A DNA stretch of 64,000 nucleotides from Rhynchopus sp. YZ270_cl-10 (lineage: Eukaryota > Euglenozoa > Diplonemea > Diplonemida > Diplonemidae): positions 744,001 to 808,000 of the forward strand of contig OZ037881.1 in assembly GCA_964035575.1 (NCBI GenBank), in the 5' to 3' direction. This document shows positions 31,101-42,280 of this stretch, one piece after another. The notes under the pieces are model-generated. The model worked only from the letters and a program-made list of their open reading frames with translations. It was not told the DNA's origin and made no database searches. The position numbers and the translations under genes are program-made. How positions within the stretch are numbered: position 1 is the first letter of the stretch; each line of letters opens with the position of its first letter.

Positions 31101-33580
31101 GTTGCATGCACAACGCACGCTTTAGAACGAGCCGTTCTGTTGCATACACAACGCACGTGCTTGAACGAGCCGTTGTGTTGCATGTACAACGCACGCGTTT
31201 GAACGAGCCGTTCTGTTGCATACACAACGCACGTGTTTGAACGAGCCGTTCTGTTTCATACAAAACGCACGCTTTAGAACGAGCCGTTCTGTTGCATGCA
31301 CAACGCACGCTTTTGAACGAGCCGTTCTGTTGCATACACAACGCACGTGTTTGAACGAGCCGTTCTGTTGCATGCACAACGCACGCTTTAGAACGAGCCG
31401 TTCTGTTTCATACAAAACGCACGCTTTAGAACGAGCCGTTCTGTTTCATACAAAACGCACGCTTTAGAACGAGCCGTTCTGTTTCATACACAACGCACGC
31501 GTTTGAACGAGCCGTTCTGTTTCATACAAAACGCACTCGTTTGAACGAGCCGTTCTGTTGCATACACAACGCACGTGTTTGAACGAGCCGTTCTGTTGCA
31601 TGCACAACGCACGCTTTTGAACGAGCCGTTCTGTTTCATACACAACGCACGCTTTAGAACGAGCCGTTCTGTTTCATACAAAACGCACGCTTTAGAACGA
31701 GCCGTTCTGTTTCATACACAACGCACGCGTTTGAACGAGCCGTTCTGTTTCATACAAAACGCACTCGTTTGAACGAGCCGTTCTGTTGCATACACAACGC
31801 ACGTGTTTGAACGAGCCGTTCTGTTGCATGCACAACGCACGCTTTTGAACGAGCCGTTCTGTTTCATACACAACGCACGCTTTAGAACGAGCCGTTCTGT
31901 TTCATACAAAACGCACGCTTTAGAACGAGCCGTTCTGTTTCATACACAACGCACGTGTTTGAACGAGCCGTTCTGTTGCATGCACAACGCACGCTTTAGA
32001 TCGAGCCGTTCTGTTTCATACACAACGCACGCTTTAGAACGAGCCGTTCTGTTTCATACACAACGCACGCTTCTGAACGAGCCGTTCTGTTTCATACACA
32101 ACGCACTCGTTTGAACGAGCCGTTCTGTTGCATACACAACGCACGCGTTTGAACGAGCCGTTCTGTTGCATGCACAACGCACGCTTTTGAACGAGCCGTT
32201 CTGTTTCATACACAACGCACGTGTTTGAACGAGCCGTTCTGTTTCATACACAACGCACGTGTTTGAACGAGCCGTTCTGCTGCATGCACAACGCACGCGT
32301 TTGAACGAGCCGTTCTGTTGCATACACAACGCACGTGTTTGAACGAGCCGTTCTGCTGCATGCACAACGCACGCGTTTGAACGAGCCGTTCTGTTGCATG
32401 CACAACGCACGCTTTTGAACGAGCCGTTCTGTTGCATGCACAACGCACGCTTTTGAACGAGCCGTTCTGTTGCATGCACAACGCACGCTTTAGAACGAGC
32501 CGTTCTGTTGCATGTACAACGCACGCGTTTGAACGAGCCGTTCTGTTGCATACACAACGCACGTGTTTGAACGAGCCGTTCTGTTGCATGCACAACGCAC
32601 GCTTTTGAACGAGCCGTTCTGTTTCATACACAACGCACGCTTTAGAACGAGCCGTTCTGTTTCATACAAAACGCACGCTTTAGAACGAGCCGTTCTGTTT
32701 CATACACAACGCACGCGTTTGAACGAGCCGTTCTGTTTCATACAAAACGCACTCGTTTGAACGAGCCGTTCTGTTGCATACACAACGCACGTGTTTGAAC
32801 GAGCCGTTCTGTTGCATGCACAACGCACGCTTTTGAACGAGCCGTTCTGTTTCATACACAACGCACGCTTTAGAACGAGCCGTTCTGTTTCATACAAAAC
32901 GCACGCTTTAGAACGAGCCGTTCTGTTTCATACACAACGCACGTGTTTGAACGAGCCGTTCTGTTGCATGCACAACGCACGCTTTAGATCGAGCCGTTCT
33001 GTTTCATACACAACGCACGCTTTAGAACGAGCCGTTCTGTTTCATACACAACGCACGCTTCTGAACGAGCCGTTCTGTTTCATACACAACGCACTCGTTT
33101 GAACGAGCCGTTCTGTTGCATACACAACGCACGCGTTTGAACGAGCCGTTCTGTTGCATGCACAACGCACGCTTTTGAACGAGCCGTTCTGTTTCATACA
33201 CAACGCACGTGTTTGAACGAGCCGTTCTGTTTCATACACAACGCACGTGTTTGAACGAGCCGTTCTGCTGCATGCACAACGCACGCGTTTGAACGAGCCG
33301 TTCTGTTGCATACACAACGCACGTGTTTGAACGAGCCGTTCTGCTGCATGCACAACGCACGCGTTTGAACGAGCCGTTCTGTTGCATGCACAACGCACGC
33401 TTTTGAACGAGCCGTTCTGTTGCATGCACAACGCACGCTTTTGAACGAGCCGTTCTGTTGCATGCACAACGCACGCTTTAGAACGAGCCGTTCTGTTGCA
33501 TGTACAACGCACGCGTTTGAACGAGCCGTTCTGTTTCATACACAACGCACGCGTTTGAACGAGCCGTTCTGTTTCATACA
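25161..33580. repeat. 38-bp satellite array, about 221 units, with higher-order repeats
   Basis: The unit is 38 bp. One part reads GAACGAGCCGTTCTGTTTCA and the rest TACACAACGCACGCTTTA; the first contains the interrupted palindrome GAACG-AGC-CGTTC. Variation is confined to about seven positions (for example TTTCATACA, TTGCATGCA or TTGCATGTA, and GCTTTA, GCGTTT or GTGTTT before GAACG). Identical variant strings recur at spacings of 304, 874, 988, 1,938 and 4,028 bp, which are exact multiples of 38 (8, 23, 26, 51 and 106 units), so the array grew by repeated block duplication. The right end is sharp at 33,580; the left-most units are degenerate. Since 38 is not a multiple of three, frames rotate through all three phases every 114 bp, and open frames of up to 211 codons occur on both strands. 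I regard these as a by-product and not genes. There are no unique spacers, so it is not CRISPR. Confidence 0.97.
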
Positions 33581-35092
33581 TAGCCATAGCTTTCGATAAG
33601 GCATTTTGTGTTTTGCGGATCGTACACATTTCTTGCGAGCTCGTGTGGTTAATGTGCGAGATCGACTGGTAAATATATGAATAGATTGTCAGAGATGTTC
33701 AATTACACAAAACTTATGTAGATATGAATTCCTATATTGGTGTTTTAAAGCAGCGGGTTTTCGTCGTGTCTTGTAGGTACAATGGGGGAAAGGGTACATG
33801 TGTCATTGCTTATCTAATTGGAACCGCGCAGGTGCGCCATCTGTGACTACTCTCCGATGTATCCTTTTCATCGCCGTTTTTGATTTTATATTGATTTGTC
33901 TGGAAACTGCCTATAAGTGAGAAATTGTGGGACTGTGGTGACTGAAAAGCAAACCATAAGTGCAATAAAAGGCATACAACGGCTTTTTGCCCAATTTGGC
34001 CCAATTACAGCCCAATTTCTCCCAAAAACAGTCCTCCGACACCCGGAATAAACGGTACGATATGGCATTCTACCCCACGGAGGCTCCTTTTGCGTGCCCA
34101 TTTTATCTTAGTCTCTGTTAAGAACCCTTGTACACACCCAACTCTCCCTATACTCTTTGCACTACGTGAACCTGCAACTCTTCGTCACGTGATCCGTCGA
34201 TAGACTTTTATTGGGACACATTACTGGGGGCACGAGCGATAACTTCATTGATGTAGTCTCTACCTTGATGTTTGGCGGCAGTCACTGTTGAGTAGACGGG
34301 TGCGTAGTGTAAAGAGTGTGCGACGGTAGTAGCGCCACCCCCGATGTGTGATATAATGACCACCATTCACCCGCTCTTCCCTTTATGCATGTAAGGTACG
34401 TTATGCGATGTAGGGCACCCACGTGCACTACTTACAATTATTTGCCATTACAACCCCGTTAGAGCCCCCGTCCTGTGTACTGATGTATTGCCCTATGGAC
34501 GCCTGCTTGCTCCACTGACAGATGCGATGACATAGGAGCGGTTGTGATGGGTGAGGAGTGGGAACCTGACGTCGGAATTGCGACTCTGATGAGAGAAGAC
34601 TTCAATTAGGCGAACAGTTGTTTCCGTAGCCCACAAGATAATAACCCACAGGAACTAAGTAAACACCGACATACGAACAAGCTTACCTATGAGGACTGGT
34701 ATCCTAGTGGAGGTTAGTGGCCGCCGCCGCTGTTTCCCACTTCCCCTGCCCGCCCCCAACACCTAAAAGACACAAGCACCCCAGTCATAGCATTTTTCAG
34801 AGTTAATGTTGGATTGCGCCCTGGTCTCTACCTTTGGCCATGGATGAGGGGTGCTTTTTGTAACAGGGTGTGTGCTGTGTCCCCATTGCTACCTTACGTT
34901 TCACCTTCTTTCCCACCTATGTAAATAAATATAATGCATATTCTTTCTGGCAGTCTTCTGCGTAAGACAGATGGGCGAGTGTCGTCATCCCCTTAGTGAG
35001 CCTCTCCGCCCCATTTGTCTCCCCATCTTTCCCCATTGTTCCCCATCTTTCCCAACAACTTATTGCAATTTAACAGACGGGGTAGACACACA
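33581..35092. other. Intergenic 1.5 kb between array and EF-G, no gene seen
   Basis: This is unique-looking sequence of moderate GC with no convincing frame, RNA gene or member of the repeat families found elsewhere. Being the right flank of the array and the start of the plus-strand cluster, it is a candidate site for transcription initiation, but I see no recognisable promoter motif. Confidence 0.5.
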
Positions 35093-37826
35093 ATGTGGAG
35101 ACTCACACAGAATGCCCCGGTCCGCTCTACGTTTGCCATCGGAGTGCGTTTTGCCAGCGTAATCCCAATAGACAAGATTAGAAATTTCGGTGTCTCCGCC
35201 CATGTTGACTCTGGGAAAACTACACTCACTGAGAGAATCCTGTTCTACACAGGGAAGATTCAGAAGATCCACGAGGTTGGAGGGAAGGATGGTGTTGGGG
35301 CTGTCATGGATTCCATGAAGCAGGAGCGCGAGCGCGGTATCACCATCAAGTCTGCCGCCACGTTCTCTAAATGGCGTGATACATACTTCAACATCATTGA
35401 CACACCCGGGCATATTGATTTTACGGTCGAAGTGGAGCGGTCCCTGCGTGTGCTCGATGGTGCTATTCTTGTGGTTTGCGGTTGTGGAGGTGTGCAGTCC
35501 CAGACCCTCACCGTGGACAGGCAGATGAAGAGATACGACGTGCCACGTGTTGTCTTCATCAACAAGTTGGACAGGAAAGAGGCAATGGAGGTGGGGAAGA
35601 CTGTCCAGGAGATCCGCTCGCGTCTGGGCCTGAACGCAGCCCTCGTGCAGATCCCTGTTGGGTACGGACATTCCGCCCATGGTCATGAGGGGCTCATTGA
35701 CGTTATCACAATGAAGTACCTCACCTTTGAGGGTCCCAGCGGTATTGATGTTGTTGAGAACGATATTCCCGAGCCTCTCATGGCTGAGGCGAAGGCAGCA
35801 CGCACGGAGCTCATCGAAAAGCTTGCTGACATTTGCGACGTCATCGGAGAGAAGTACCTGGAGGAGGAGGAGCCGACCGAGGAGGAGATCCACAGCGCCA
35901 TCAGACAGGGGACCATTGACCTCACCTTTGCACCGGTTTTTGTTGGGTCTGCAAAGGCCAACAAAGGAGTTCAGCCCTTGCTCGACGCTGTCTCGCGGTA
36001 TCTTCCCGACCCAACCCAAGTGGAAAACAAGGGAATTATTGTCAAGGATGGTGTGGAGAGCAGCATCACATTGTCCTCCAACGCGAAGGAGGACCTGGTG
36101 GCGATGGCATTCAAGATTGACATCATCGGAAAACGCCCTCTGACATACATCCGCGTGTACCAGGGTGTCCTGAAGAAGGGTGATACCGTGCGTCTTGCGC
36201 CGAGAGGGTCCGATAACTGGAAGGAGACGAAAACAGCAAAAATCACAAAGCTAGTTAAGATGCACTCAAGCGACTTGGAGGAGGTGGACAGAATCTCCTC
36301 GGGAGAGATTGGCGGTGCCGAGGGGCTGGACTGTGCCTCTGGAGACACCCTTGTGAATGCATCGCAGAAGACAATGGTGTCATGTGAGTCGATTTTTGTC
36401 CCCGCACCCGTCATCTCGCTCCGGATCAACCCGAAGAACCCAAATGACACACAGAATTTGATGGCAAAGCTGAAGCGCTTTGAAAAGGAGGACCCCACCT
36501 TCCACTTCGCTGTGGACCCTGAGACACGTGATCTGCAGATCTCCGGCATGGGAGAGCTCCACCTTGAGATCTTCGTACAGAGGCTTGCCAGTGAGGAGGG
36601 AATCGTCGTTGAGTCTGGAAAGCCCTTCGTGCAGTACCGTGAGTTCCTGCCGTGTGAGGTTGGCGAGGAGTTGAAGTTTGACTACAGACACAAGAAACAG
36701 AGCGGAGGGCGGGGACAGTTCGCACAGTTCAACGGATTCATGTCGCGTGTGGACAAGCCGCTATCATCGAAGGACACAAGCGACAAGCACGAAATCGAGA
36801 TGGACATTTTGGGGGTATGCTCTTCAGTTTTAAAAGGAAGCGAACGGTCTTATGTGAATGTGGTACCATCACCCCGTACAATTTTTTTTTTTTTTTGTGT
36901 ACGACGGGCAACATGTATTGTTTCAAACTTTTAATCCTCTCCCTCCTTTTGAATATCCTCAATACTGCACAACTTATCCCTATACTTCCATCTACTCAGG
37001 GATTACTCTTTTATTCCCCATATACTTTTTGTTACTATTTTTATTAGTATCTATAGATTTTTCACCAAAAAGGCTAGCGCAAAGTTTGCTGTTGAGAGAG
37101 ATATATTCTTTTGAGATACACTATGGCAACTTATCACATTTACAGGGATCGATTCCAGAGAACTTCCAAAAGTCGATCAAGAAGGCGTTCGAGGAATGTA
37201 TGGCGAACGGACCACTGCTGGGCGCGCCTGTATGGGGCCTGCGGATGACTGTGACTGGAGGACAGACCCACGAAGTTGACTCGTCAGACTTTGCTTTTGC
37301 CACAGCAACGAAGGATCTTGTGCACGAGATGTTCCAGAAGCACAAGGCCACGCTGCTGGAGCCTGTGATGGACATTGAGGTGACAGTGCCCACGGAGGCT
37401 CATTCAGATGTCTCCTCTCTGCTTGCGGAGAAGATGGCTGAAATCAAAGAGGTGAAAGTCATGGTCGGAGAGAACGTAATTCTTGCACAGTGCCCCCTGA
37501 GGGCTATGTTTGGTTTCATCGCAGAGCTGCGTGGAGCGACAAAGGGTATGGACCAGCTCAGGTCACGCGATACACATAGTACATATTACATTCTTTGGCG
37601 ACTAAGCACACGACGCTTAACTTTAGGGTTATCTGACAAACTTTTTTCTTCTGCTTTCATCCGGGGCTGGCATTGTACGTGGGTCAGTCGGAGGTGCCAT
37701 TAATAACTTCAATTTTTTTTTTTTTTCACAGGTCTTGGTGAGTTCTCTATGGAGTACTCGCACCATCAGCCGGTTCAGCACTACGAGGCCGAGCAGATCA
37801 TCAAGGAGCGTCAACTGGAGGTATGA
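35093..37826 (+). CDS. GFM1: Mitochondrial elongation factor G1, three exons
   Basis: Exons are 35093-36814, 37146-37545 and 37732-37826, giving 738 residues. mtEF-G1 catalyses ribosome translocation in mitochondria with GTP. Residues 1-25 (MWRLTQNAPVRSTFAIGVRF) resemble a mitochondrial presequence. The G domain follows: GVSAHVDSGKTTLTERIL (P-loop), RERGITIKSAATF, DTPGHIDFTVEVERSLR and NKLD. KDGVGAVMDSMKQERERG is typical of EF-G1 and not EF-G2. Splicing joins DILG to GSIPENF and TKG to LGEFSMEYSHHQ, as expected in domains IV and V. The last codons are GAG GTA TGA; GTATGA also looks like a donor, so a further small exon cannot be excluded. The second intron carries F1 and F4 repeat copies. TTTAACAG lies 16 nt before the ATG. 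It is the first gene right of the array. Confidence 0.93.
37597..37648 (+). repeat. F1 hairpin element in EF-G intron 2
   Basis: It reads GGCGACTAAGC, a loop, GCTTAA, a short insertion, then GGTTATCTGACAAAC and a T-run. This is a divergent F1 copy in sense orientation within the 186-nt intron, immediately followed by an F4 copy. Confidence 0.5.
37659..37726 (+). repeat. F4 dispersed repeat, truncated copy in EF-G intron 2
   Basis: GGGCTGGCATTGTACGTGGG, then TCAGTCGGAGGTGC and a T-run match the 3' part of the other F4 copies. Its T-run now forms the polypyrimidine tract of the intron's acceptor (TTTTTTCACAG), so the repeat appears to supply the splice signal. Confidence 0.65.
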
Positions 37827-37884
37827 AAGGGAACGTCTGAGTTATTCCAAGGCAACGGGAGGTTGTGTGTCTTTATACCCTAGA

Positions 37885-38010
37885 TGGTGTGGCTGGTAGG
37901 GAGTGCTATTTTTCTGCTATTTTCTGCTATTCTGGGCATCTGTATTTTTTGGTGTGGCTGAAGGGAGTTTTGTGCTACTTTCTGCTATTTTGGGGTCGTC
38001 GGCCACACCA
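37885..38010. mobile_element. F6 short inverted-repeat element
   Basis: TGGTGTGGCT at the left and GGCCACACCA at the right form terminal inverted repeats 126 bp apart. An internal direct copy of the left end (TGGTGTGGCTGAAGGGAG at about 37,951) suggests a tandem or nested insertion. The ends match the 1-kb element at 15,715-16,757. It lies just 3' of the EF-G stop. The rest of 37,827-39,364 shows no gene. Confidence 0.5.
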
Positions 38011-38883
38011 CTAGAACTCCGAAAATCTAAAAAAAGATGACCTTTTTAAGGGGCGAAATACGATATTCGAATCGAAACAAGTCGCGATTGAAAGATCTTT
38101 GAAGCACTATGAAAATTAGTCACTTTAGTTCAATGATTTTAAAAAAAATTGTGTGAAAACCACCCCCTCGGCACAATAAAGAAAGAATGGTATAGTTGGA
38201 AGCAAGCGAATTAACGCCGACGTTATTATCGCCCGGACTGCATCTTGATAATATTTTTTGGTATTTTGTAAATCAAGGTACTTGACAATAGGAAATAGAA
38301 ACGACGGAAGGTGCGTGCCCGCCAGCTTGTGTTTTCTCACTCATTATTTTTTCTCTCTCATACAACACACACTTCAGCGAAAAAACACAACAAGCTTGCG
38401 GAGCGATAAACGAAAAAGTTGTTTTTCATTGTTTTCTTTTTATTCAGAACCGGAAGTTAGTTTCTATTTTTTTGGTTTTTGTATTATCCACAACATCAAA
38501 CAGCTTGCCAACCGCGCGTAGTGTTAGTCGTTCAGTTTGAGGCGCGTGCACAAATACCCGCTTTGCTGTGAAGGCAGCGGCTCTCTTCATCAGCTGTTCC
38601 CCAAAAGACGAGATTCAAAAATATAGCCAGTTTTTATTTTAATATCATTGTAGCACCGACCCTGGGGTGATTTTTTTTTTATACCATATTTTGTCGCGGG
38701 CCCAAACCCCAAGGAAACCCAAACCCCCCTTGTCCCCACATATGGCACATGCTGAACACGTGTTGCTGCACGAGGTTCTGTTTGTTTTAGAAGCGGAAGG
38801 CACGCTCTTTTGTATTAGAGCCGTTTGCACTGATTTGTTACCCTCCCCCTGAGCCCCCTCCCTACCACCCCAACACGACGCCG

Positions 38884-38985
38884 CATGTCAGCGTGACATG
38901 TTAAAAGCGATGACACGTGCACATGTCATCATGATGTGTCAAAAAAACCACATTTTATGTCATTCTAATATGTCACGCTGACATG
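38884..38985. mobile_element. 102-bp palindromic element (MITE-like)
   Basis: The ends CATGTCAGCGTGACAT and ATGTCACGCTGACATG are perfect inverted repeats of 16 bp. Each arm is itself an interrupted palindrome (TGTCA-GCG-TGACA). The interior contains more TGTCA/TGACA words (GACACGTGCACATGTCATCA). No coding sequence is present. It lies in the 1.5-kb gap before the actin gene and could be a miniature transposon or a cluster of protein-binding palindromes. Confidence 0.7.
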
Positions 38986-39364
38986 AGGTATCGTGTAACG
39001 AACGATGGGGTATAAGACATCACCAGGTCAGACAAAGGACGACGACATCTTCACCCTCAACCCTTCCCTTCTCCACCTCTAAGACCAACACAGCTTCAAG
39101 AAAAAAAAAGTGAACCGCGTATCCCTCCCCTTTCTCCACCTAATCTTTTCCTCTCTGTCCACGGCATTAGGTTTATATGCGCAGTTTGTGGACTCCAATT
39201 TTCTGACAAATGGGGTCCGAAAGTGTCTTGAGAACGTACAGCAGGACGCAAAGGACGTCAACAGAACGTTTCGTCAGCAGTTGTCTAATGTAACGTCCAA
39301 CACACACCATCAGGGGCTGCATTACACTATTACCCCGCAACCTTTTCCCCCTTATTGATATCAA

Positions 39365-40624
39365 ATGGCGCTCAAAATCCAAGCCTCGTCTGATGATAAA
39401 GTTGCGCATGCGCATACCGTAAAGAGTTTCAATCCTGGACAGATCTGCGTGCTGGACTCAGGGTCGTGGAACACAAGAGTGGGTTTTGCAGGGGAGGTCA
39501 TGCCGCGATCTGTGTTCCCGACAGTGGTGGGCCAGCCTCGCTCACAAGGGGTGACAATGGGGACCGGGATGAAGGAGTGTGTCATTGGTCACGAGTGCGT
39601 CGCAAACCGTGGTATTTTGAACACGACCTCCCCCATCAAAGATGGTATTGTGCAGAACTGGGACGACATCGAACGCCTTTGGGCCTCAACCATATTTGAT
39701 GACCTCTGCATCCAGCCAGACAAAACCGCATTCCTCGTCTCAGAGTCTGCCATCCAGCCCCTCACATCGAAACGAGCGCGCGAAAAAACTGCCGAACTCT
39801 TTTTCGAAGGATTTGGTGCAGAAGGCTTGTATCTTGCAGTAGGAGCTGTCCTGAGTCTTTATGCTTCCGGGCTTACAACAGGAATGGTGCTTGACTCAGG
39901 GTCTGACGTAACTTTGTCCGTCCCTGTGCATGAAGGGTACACACTGACGCGGCAGATCACGCAATCGCATGTTGCGGGGGCGGACATCACGAAGTACTTA
40001 GTACAGATGCTTGCAGAAAAGGGCTACTCATTCACAACACCTGACGAGGTGGACATTGCGTCGCGCATCAAAGAGACGATGTGCAGGATGCCGGAGGAGA
40101 ACTCTTATGCGTCCAACACTCAAGACATCTTCCATTTACCCGACGGGACAGAGCTTAAACTTGGAAAAGAACGATTCAGCTGTGCTGAGTCGTTGTTTGA
40201 CTTTGGCCTGAAAAACGGTACATCCACCCCATACAAGCTCATCACGGAGACGGAAGAGGAGATCAACTCGTCGGTGAACGAAGGTGCATCGAGTCTTCTG
40301 TTCTCCTCCATCACACAGTGTGAGTCGTACTTGAGACCAACGCTTCTGAACAACATCGTCATGGCTGGGGGGTCCACTCTTTTCGAAGGTGCGCCTGAAC
40401 GTCTCTTCAAAGACATCTACACACTCTACAGAGAAGCACATCCTACTGAAAATGCAGCAGAAGTTGTGAAGGAGGGTGCAGTAAAGGCACTCCCTAACAG
40501 ACAGCTCTCTGCCTGGACAGGCGGTTCGATGTTAGGCATGTTGTCCATGTTCCCACACCTGTTGATCCAGCAGTCCGAATACACCGAGGAGGGGCCCGCT
40601 ATAATTCATACAAAATGTTTTTAA
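39365..40624 (+). CDS. Divergent actin or actin-related protein
   Basis: A single exon encodes 419 residues, about 45 longer than conventional actin. Actin-fold marks: phosphate 1 loop LDSGSWNTRVGFAGE (about residues 30-44), phosphate 2 loop VLDSGSDVTLSVPVHEGYTL (conventional actin has DSGDGVTH), the adenosine motif NNIVMAGGSTLFEGAPERLF, and a C-terminus EEGPAIIHTKCF like the actin end GPSIVHRKCF. The extra N-terminal 25 residues and insertions around residues 250-270 and 360-375 separate it from conventional actin. The conserved C-terminus argues for an actin paralogue and not a distant ARP. Whether it polymerises cannot be told. No AG lies close to this start. Confidence 0.88.
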   Translation: MALKIQASSDDKVAHAHTVKSFNPGQICVLDSGSWNTRVGFAGEVMPRSVFPTVVGQPRSQGVTMGTGMKECVIGHECVANRGILNTTSPIKDGIVQNWDDIERLWASTIFDDLCIQPDKTAFLVSESAIQPLTSKRAREKTAELFFEGFGAEGLYLAVGAVLSLYASGLTTGMVLDSGSDVTLSVPVHEGYTLTRQITQSHVAGADITKYLVQMLAEKGYSFTTPDEVDIASRIKETMCRMPEENSYASNTQDIFHLPDGTELKLGKERFSCAESLFDFGLKNGTSTPYKLITETEEEINSSVNEGASSLLFSSITQCESYLRPTLLNNIVMAGGSTLFEGAPERLFKDIYTLYREAHPTENAAEVVKEGAVKALPNRQLSAWTGGSMLGMLSMFPHLLIQQSEYTEEGPAIIHTKCF

Positions 40625-40815
40625 GAGTTGAGTCAGTAGGGTGGTATTTCTGTGCCACCTGATTTAAAGTTTTTTTAGTTTGGATAATTAACTCTGTGTC
40701 TTAGTTTGGTTTATCCCCCCGCTCTCCCCATTCTTTATCATTCTTACCCCCAAAATAAAACGACCACATCACACACTAGAATAGCCTGAAAAAGACAAGA
40801 AACACAAACTTTAAA

Positions 40816-41900
40816 ATGGGAGGAGACGAGATCAGCATCCGCACCCGCAAGTTCATGTACAACGCTCTTCTCGGGCGCAAGCAGTTCGTGATCGACCTCA
40901 GCCACTCGAAGAGGGGAACCGTCCCGAAGTCTGAGATCCAGAAGAAGGTCGCCGAGATGTACAAGGTGCAGGACGAGAACTGCGTCGCTGTGTTCGGATT
41001 CCGTAACCACTTCGGAGGAGGTAAGATCACCGGATTCGGACTTATCTACGACACTGTATGTTGCCCACTGTTTTTCACCCCCATTTCCCCGGACCGCGAT
41101 ACGCAAGCACTGCATTTTTCTCGTTTTTTTTAAAAACCCCACCATATCCTGAAGACAGCATCAATTTTGTGCACACAGATTCTTAATTTTAAGTTGCTGA
41201 GGAGCAAACAAGCAATAATGCGCCCCCCTCTCTATTTTAGCCCTGACCCTTATTTTCCCCCTAACACGTAGTGTATTATGAAACTAGACAAAAAGAAAGC
41301 CAACGTTCAGATCGTGCATACCAGTATTTCCCCTTGAATCCTTTCACCTTGCGCCAACAGATTTTTACCTTTATTTGGCTGCGTTCAACGAAAAACACTG
41401 TTATTTTTATTGCTATCAAGATCAGTTGATGGATGATATTGTCTAGTTTTACCTCCTAACTCACCTTTTTATCCACCATCCACTACAGCTTGCCCAGGCC
41501 AAGAAGATTGAGCCCCGCTTCCGTCTTCTCCGTAACGGACTTACCACCAAGAAGGTTTGTAAACATTTTCTTCTTACTTTTTTCATACTGTACGGTGTAT
41601 CTCAATCAATCATGAGTATATCTTCCAGTATACCATGAACCCCACATGCAACTCATGCGAGGTTACGTGCTCAGTGCGTTGATACCCTAAAGTCCTAAAT
41701 TTGGTCGGTAGACGCTGTACGAAGTGTCTGTTAGTAATTTATGGAGTCGCCAACTCCAGCTACCTTGCATATTTGTGTACACATTTTTTTTTTCTCTTCA
41801 ACAGGACACCAACCGTAAGCAGCTGAAGGAGAGGAAGAACAAGGCCAAGAAGTACCGTGGTCTGGCCAAGATCAACGGACCCAAGAAGAAGAAGAACTAA
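40816..41900 (+). CDS. RPS24: Ribosomal protein eS24, copy 1, three exons
   Basis: Exons are 40816-41055, 41489-41554 and 41805-41900, giving 133 residues, the same as the human protein. eS24 is a small-subunit protein. Recognised by [20 protein letters not shown], the [20 protein letters not shown] block and a Lys-rich tail. Introns are 433 nt (GTATG...CACTACAG) and 250 nt (GTTTG...TCAACAG). The first intron contains an F2 repeat. Coding sequence appears identical to copy 2, 1.4 kb downstream. Confidence 0.96.
41263..41458 (+). repeat. F2 intronic repeat, copy in eS24 intron 1
   Basis: CCTAACACGTAGTGTATTA, then GCCAACGTTCAGATCGTG, CCCCTTGAAT, and GATCAGTTGATGGATGATAT followed by GTCTAGTTTT occur in the same order at 57,375-57,515 in strumpellin intron 1. 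Copy 2 of eS24 lacks it, which explains most of the size difference between the two first introns. No clear terminal repeats are seen. Confidence 0.8.
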
Positions 41901-42058
41901 GCTGTTCATTCATCATTGTCCGTTGTTATTCAGGCGTAAAAAAAAAAAAAAAAAAGAGCTTCTCACTTGTTTTATGTCAACTTTGCATTTCCCCTCTCAG
42001 ACTGTGACGAAGTTTGCTACAGAGTGTATCAAACAATCAGCCTTGCTGAGGCCGGCGC

Positions 42059-42099
42059 AGGCGTGGCTGAGGCGTACTCGGGAATACTTAGCCACGCCT
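42059..42099. repeat. Hairpin of F6 type 3' of eS24 copy 1
   Basis: AGGCGTGGCT and AGCCACGCCT form a perfect 10-bp stem around a 21-nt loop. The arm sequence matches the F6 terminal repeats (GTGGCTGA...TTAGCCAC). It lies 158 nt after the eS24 copy 1 stop. Confidence 0.65.
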
Positions 42100-42280
42100 C
42101 AGCTGAGTTTTTCAGCCAGGCCATTTTTTTTGTCCATTTTTCATCTGTTTTCGGCATCGTTGCATTGTATAGTGTTATCTGTGCTGGATGTTTGAACCAT
42201 TTTTTTAAATACACAACCTACACACAACACCACCCAGTCCCCAGTTGGAATTTTAGAAGAAAAGAAGCAAAGAAATTAAA

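Noticed and set aside
25161-33580. CRISPR-like repeat array
   Set aside because: Units are directly adjacent with no unique spacers, and the genome is eukaryotic.
25127-33629. Many open frames of 60-211 codons as protein genes in the array
   Set aside because: They are frame rotations of the 38-bp unit, occur on both strands and have no flanking gene features.
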